Origin: JAZRGE01 sp045644025
Lineage (GTDB): Bacteria > Bacillota > Clostridia > Oscillospirales > Acutalibacteraceae
Length of the DNA: 15,513 nt
Direction of reading: 5' to 3'
Assembly (NCBI GenBank): GCA_045644025.1
Contig: JAZRGE010000063.1
Location: 1 to 15,513, forward strand
Of this stretch, positions 13,257-15,513 are shown piece by piece (the stretch's first letter is position 1; the number at the start of each line of letters is the position of its first letter). The notes under the pieces were generated by a model. It did no database searches. It was not told the DNA's origin and saw only the letters and a list, made by a program, of their open reading frames with translations. Both the position numbers and the translations under genes were made by a program.

Positions 13257-15011
13257 ATGAAGAAAATTTTATCTGTGGCTTTGTCGGCGGTGCTGCTGTT
13301 CTCCCTTGCAGGCTGCAATCAGATGGGGGAAGTGATGGGTTCCCAATTTGGCACCACCATTAATCCCGAGGACATACAGAGCGAAGAGAGCATACATCTC
13401 CGCGATAAGAACCTTTTATATGATCAGTATGAGGACACCGAGATCGTCACAATGTATCTCACCGTCTCCAGCGGCAACGAAGGTGAGGGAACAAATCATA
13501 CCTGGGAAGAGATTAACACCTATTCGGCCTATGACTACGACAGAATGGGCGTGGATCGCTATAAGGTGGCAGGCCTTCTCCAGGTTGGCGATGAGAACGG
13601 ATTGGTAGCCGGTGAATTCGGCTATGGCCAGATGGCGCCCAACTGCACTGTGCAGATAAGGGGTCAGTCTTCCAGCCGAAATCCCCAGAAGAACTATAAG
13701 ATAGCTATTAAAGACAACAAAGGTGATTGGCGTGGCCAGACTACCATTGCTCTTAATAAGCATCAGGGCGATGGCCTGCGCTTCAGGAACAAGTTGGCCT
13801 TTGATCTGCTGGCCCACGTTGATGAACTTATGGGCCTGCGCACCACGTTTGTTCGCCTTTACGTGAAGGATACCACCAAGGGCGGAAACGCTAAATTCGA
13901 AGATTACGGCATCTACACTCAGGTTGAGCAGCTTAATAAGACTGCGCTTAAGGCCCACGGCCTGGATAATCGCGGCCACCTCTATAAGGTGAACCTTTGC
14001 GAATTTTATTGCTACGAGGATATAATCGTCACTAAAGACGATCCCCGATATGATGTTAAGAAATTCGAAGAAATTCTGGAAATTAAGGGCGACGACGACC
14101 ACACCAAGCTTATCAATATGTTGAAATTGGTGAACGATTACTCTATCCCCATAGAGCAGATTCTGGAAGAGCATTTTGATATGGAAAATATCGCCTATTG
14201 GATGGCCTTCAACCTGCTCTTCGGCAACGTGGACACCCAAAGCCGAAACTTTTATCTCTACAGCCCTCAGAATATCGATAGATGGTACATACTCCCCTGG
14301 GATATGGACGGTATGCTTTTGAGAAACGAATATTCTATTGTTGGACGAGTGGACTACGAGGAATGGGAGAGCGGTGTGAGCAACTATTGGGGTAACGTGC
14401 TGTTCCAGCGTTGCCTCAGATCCGAGACCTATCGCAAGGCTTTGGATGATGCTATGAACGATCTCAGGCAGGTGTTGAACGCCGAGCTGGTTAGTTCCTA
14501 CGTGGATAAATACGCCTCCTTGCTTAAGCCCCTTTTATATAAGGGCAGAGATCTCACCTATATTCGCCTCACCAAGCCCCAGTACGACAAGGTGGTAGCA
14601 GGTATTAACAGCGAGATAGAAGATAACTACAAGCGCTATAAGGAATCGCTGGAGAAGCCCACACCTTTCTATATCGGTGTTCCGCAGAAGGTAGACGACG
14701 GCTACACCGTGGTATGGGATCCTTCCTTCGATTTTAAGGGCGAAGATATCACCTACACGTTCGAACTGGCCACCGATTATGAATATAAAAACGTGATATT
14801 CAAGCAGGAAAATTTCGCTATTCCTTCTATGAAGATGGATAAGCTGCCGGCAGGTCAGTATTTTATGCGCATCTATGCCAAGAACGAGAGCGGAAAGAGC
14901 CAGTGCGCCTTTGATTACTACGTGCTTGAAAAAGGAAAGGTCTATGGTACCAAGAGCTTTTATATAGATAAAGACGGCAAGGTGGTGGAGGATATATATG
15001 TCGAAACCTGA
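13257..15011 (+). CDS. CotH-kinase-family surface lipoprotein
   Basis: The ATG at 13257 lies six bases after pelG, with AAGGAG at 13241-13246. The product has 584 residues. A lipoprotein signal ends in SLAGC (Cys20), so the protein is probably anchored on the outer face of the membrane. The CotH-type kinase-like domain (about 120-430) contains RGQSSSRNPQKNYKI (R135-S140), then TTFVRLYV, YGIYTQVEQ, and LPWDMDG with the metal-binding pair D349/D351. The C-terminal 90-100 residues (YTVVWDPSFDF to YFMRIYAKNESG) look like an Fn3-type beta domain. CotH of Bacillus phosphorylates spore-coat proteins; clostridial lipoprotein homologues are largely uncharacterised. Its place inside a pel operon suggests action on the polysaccharide or on surface proteins that hold it (inference). 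Its last 14 bases overlap the next gene. Confidence 0.88.
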   Translation: MKKILSVALSAVLLFSLAGCNQMGEVMGSQFGTTINPEDIQSEESIHLRDKNLLYDQYEDTEIVTMYLTVSSGNEGEGTNHTWEEINTYSAYDYDRMGVDRYKVAGLLQVGDENGLVAGEFGYGQMAPNCTVQIRGQSSSRNPQKNYKIAIKDNKGDWRGQTTIALNKHQGDGLRFRNKLAFDLLAHVDELMGLRTTFVRLYVKDTTKGGNAKFEDYGIYTQVEQLNKTALKAHGLDNRGHLYKVNLCEFYCYEDIIVTKDDPRYDVKKFEEILEIKGDDDHTKLINMLKLVNDYSIPIEQILEEHFDMENIAYWMAFNLLFGNVDTQSRNFYLYSPQNIDRWYILPWDMDGMLLRNEYSIVGRVDYEEWESGVSNYWGNVLFQRCLRSETYRKALDDAMNDLRQVLNAELVSSYVDKYASLLKPLLYKGRDLTYIRLTKPQYDKVVAGINSEIEDNYKRYKESLEKPTPFYIGVPQKVDDGYTVVWDPSFDFKGEDITYTFELATDYEYKNVIFKQENFAIPSMKMDKLPAGQYFMRIYAKNESGKSQCAFDYYVLEKGKVYGTKSFYIDKDGKVVEDIYVET

Positions 15012-15513
15012 GCGATACAGAAATGAATGGAAGTATCTGATAGATACTTCCCAAAAAGAACTCATCTGTAAGCGCCTGGATCCCTTGCTCACCTTGGATA
15101 AGCATGCCAAAAACGGCGGATATATGCTGCGAAGTCTTTATTTCGAAGACGTTTACAAATCGGCCTACGAAGAAAAGGATGCAGGCGTGCTGAAGAGAAA
15201 GAAATATCGTATTCGCATTTATGATTGCGGCGATAGCAGCATTAAGCTGGAGCGAAAAAAGAAATTCGGCGCATATATCTTTAAGGAGTCGGCCTCTCTC
15301 ACCAAAGAGGAAGTCTATAAGATATTGGATGGAGATTATGAGTTTCTGCTCCATAGCGATCAGCCTCTTTGCAGAGAGTTCTACGTGGAATGTGTGAGCA
15401 ATATGATGCGCCCGCGCACTATAGTGGACTACGACCGAGAGCCCTGGGTGTTGGATGAGGGCACGGTGCGTATCACCTTTGATATGGATGTGCGAGCCGC
15501 GATAGGCAGCTAC
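14998..15513 (+). CDS. VTC-domain polyphosphate polymerase, 3' end outside window
   Basis: The ATG at 14998 overlaps the CotH-type gene by 14 bases, with GGAGG at 14987-14991. The frame is open to the window end (172 residues visible). VTC-fold features are visible: YRNEWKYLI at the N-terminus, SLYFED, KKYRIRIY, SIKLERKKKF, a basic-acidic stretch through EFYVECVSN, then TIVDYDREPW and VRITFDMDVRA. The alternating basic and acidic strands line the tunnel in which VTC4-type enzymes turn ATP into polyphosphate. No membrane helix is visible in this part. From general knowledge, bacterial VTC-domain genes often neighbour CotH-type and DUF4956 membrane-protein genes, so a DUF4956 gene may lie just downstream. 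The function as a polyphosphate polymerase is family-level inference. Confidence 0.88.
   Translation, partial: MSKPERYRNEWKYLIDTSQKELICKRLDPLLTLDKHAKNGGYMLRSLYFEDVYKSAYEEKDAGVLKRKKYRIRIYDCGDSSIKLERKKKFGAYIFKESASLTKEEVYKILDGDYEFLLHSDQPLCREFYVECVSNMMRPRTIVDYDREPWVLDEGTVRITFDMDVRAAIGSY

Noticed and set aside
13416..14240. A 274-codon antisense frame inside the CotH-type gene
   Set aside because: Same codon-phase shadow effect. The sense strand encodes recognisable CotH motifs.
1..15513. CRISPR arrays, tRNA or rRNA genes, transposases or integrases
   Set aside because: No spaced short repeat array, no cloverleaf-like or rRNA-like sequence and no recognisable transposase or integrase frame was seen on either strand.

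Overview
The window looks like chromosomal DNA from a low-to-middle GC, single-membrane Firmicute, probably an uncultured clostridial (gut-type) bacterium. The evidence is strong Shine-Dalgarno sites, consensus SigA-type promoters (TTGACA/TTGACT, 17-bp spacer, TATAAT), GTG and TTG starts, a lipobox lipoprotein, and a Pel polysaccharide locus with no outer-membrane components.

Region 1 (1-3890) is AT-rich, uses TTA leucine codons freely, and looks like an accretion of acquired modules. It holds the 3' part of a CHAT (caspase-like) protease gene. Next is a two-transmembrane protein gene split by an in-frame TAA. Then come two nearly identical 80-bp direct repeats that encode the C-terminus of what I take to be a GGGtGRT-family protein. 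They bracket a promoter plus a GT-A-like glycosyltransferase gene. After them, a small XRE repressor and a divergent SLOG (DUF2493/YAcAr) gene share an intergenic region with two palindromic operators. The duplicated gene ends suggest repeated insertion at the 3' end of one conserved gene.

Region 2 (3904-4778) is a single DUF4886 (SGNH-hydrolase-like) gene with its own promoter and a strong terminator.

Region 3 (4793-15513, open at the right edge) is one tightly packed operon behind a perfect consensus promoter. Its order is a giant PelD, PelE, a DUF2194 deacetylase (PelDA-like), PelF, PelG, a CotH-kinase lipoprotein and a VTC-type polyphosphate polymerase (cut by the window end). Gaps are 6-13 bp or overlaps of 13-14 bp. 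The inferred machine makes a Pel-like cationic exopolysaccharide. PelF would polymerise a UDP-sugar, PelG would export the chain, PelD and PelE would form the c-di-GMP-gated membrane platform, and the deacetylase would remove acetyl groups outside the cell.

The most unusual point is the PelD protein (926 aa). It joins an apparently intact HD-GYP phosphodiesterase domain, a degenerate SDR (nucleotide-sugar epimerase-like) domain, four membrane helices, a coiled coil, a GAF domain and a degenerate GGDEF domain that keeps the RxxD c-di-GMP-binding I-site. Sensor and eraser of c-di-GMP thus sit in one chain. The second unusual point is that the pel genes run by overlapping genes into a CotH kinase and a polyphosphate polymerase, which suggests a phosphate-based modification or polymer linked to the exopolysaccharide.
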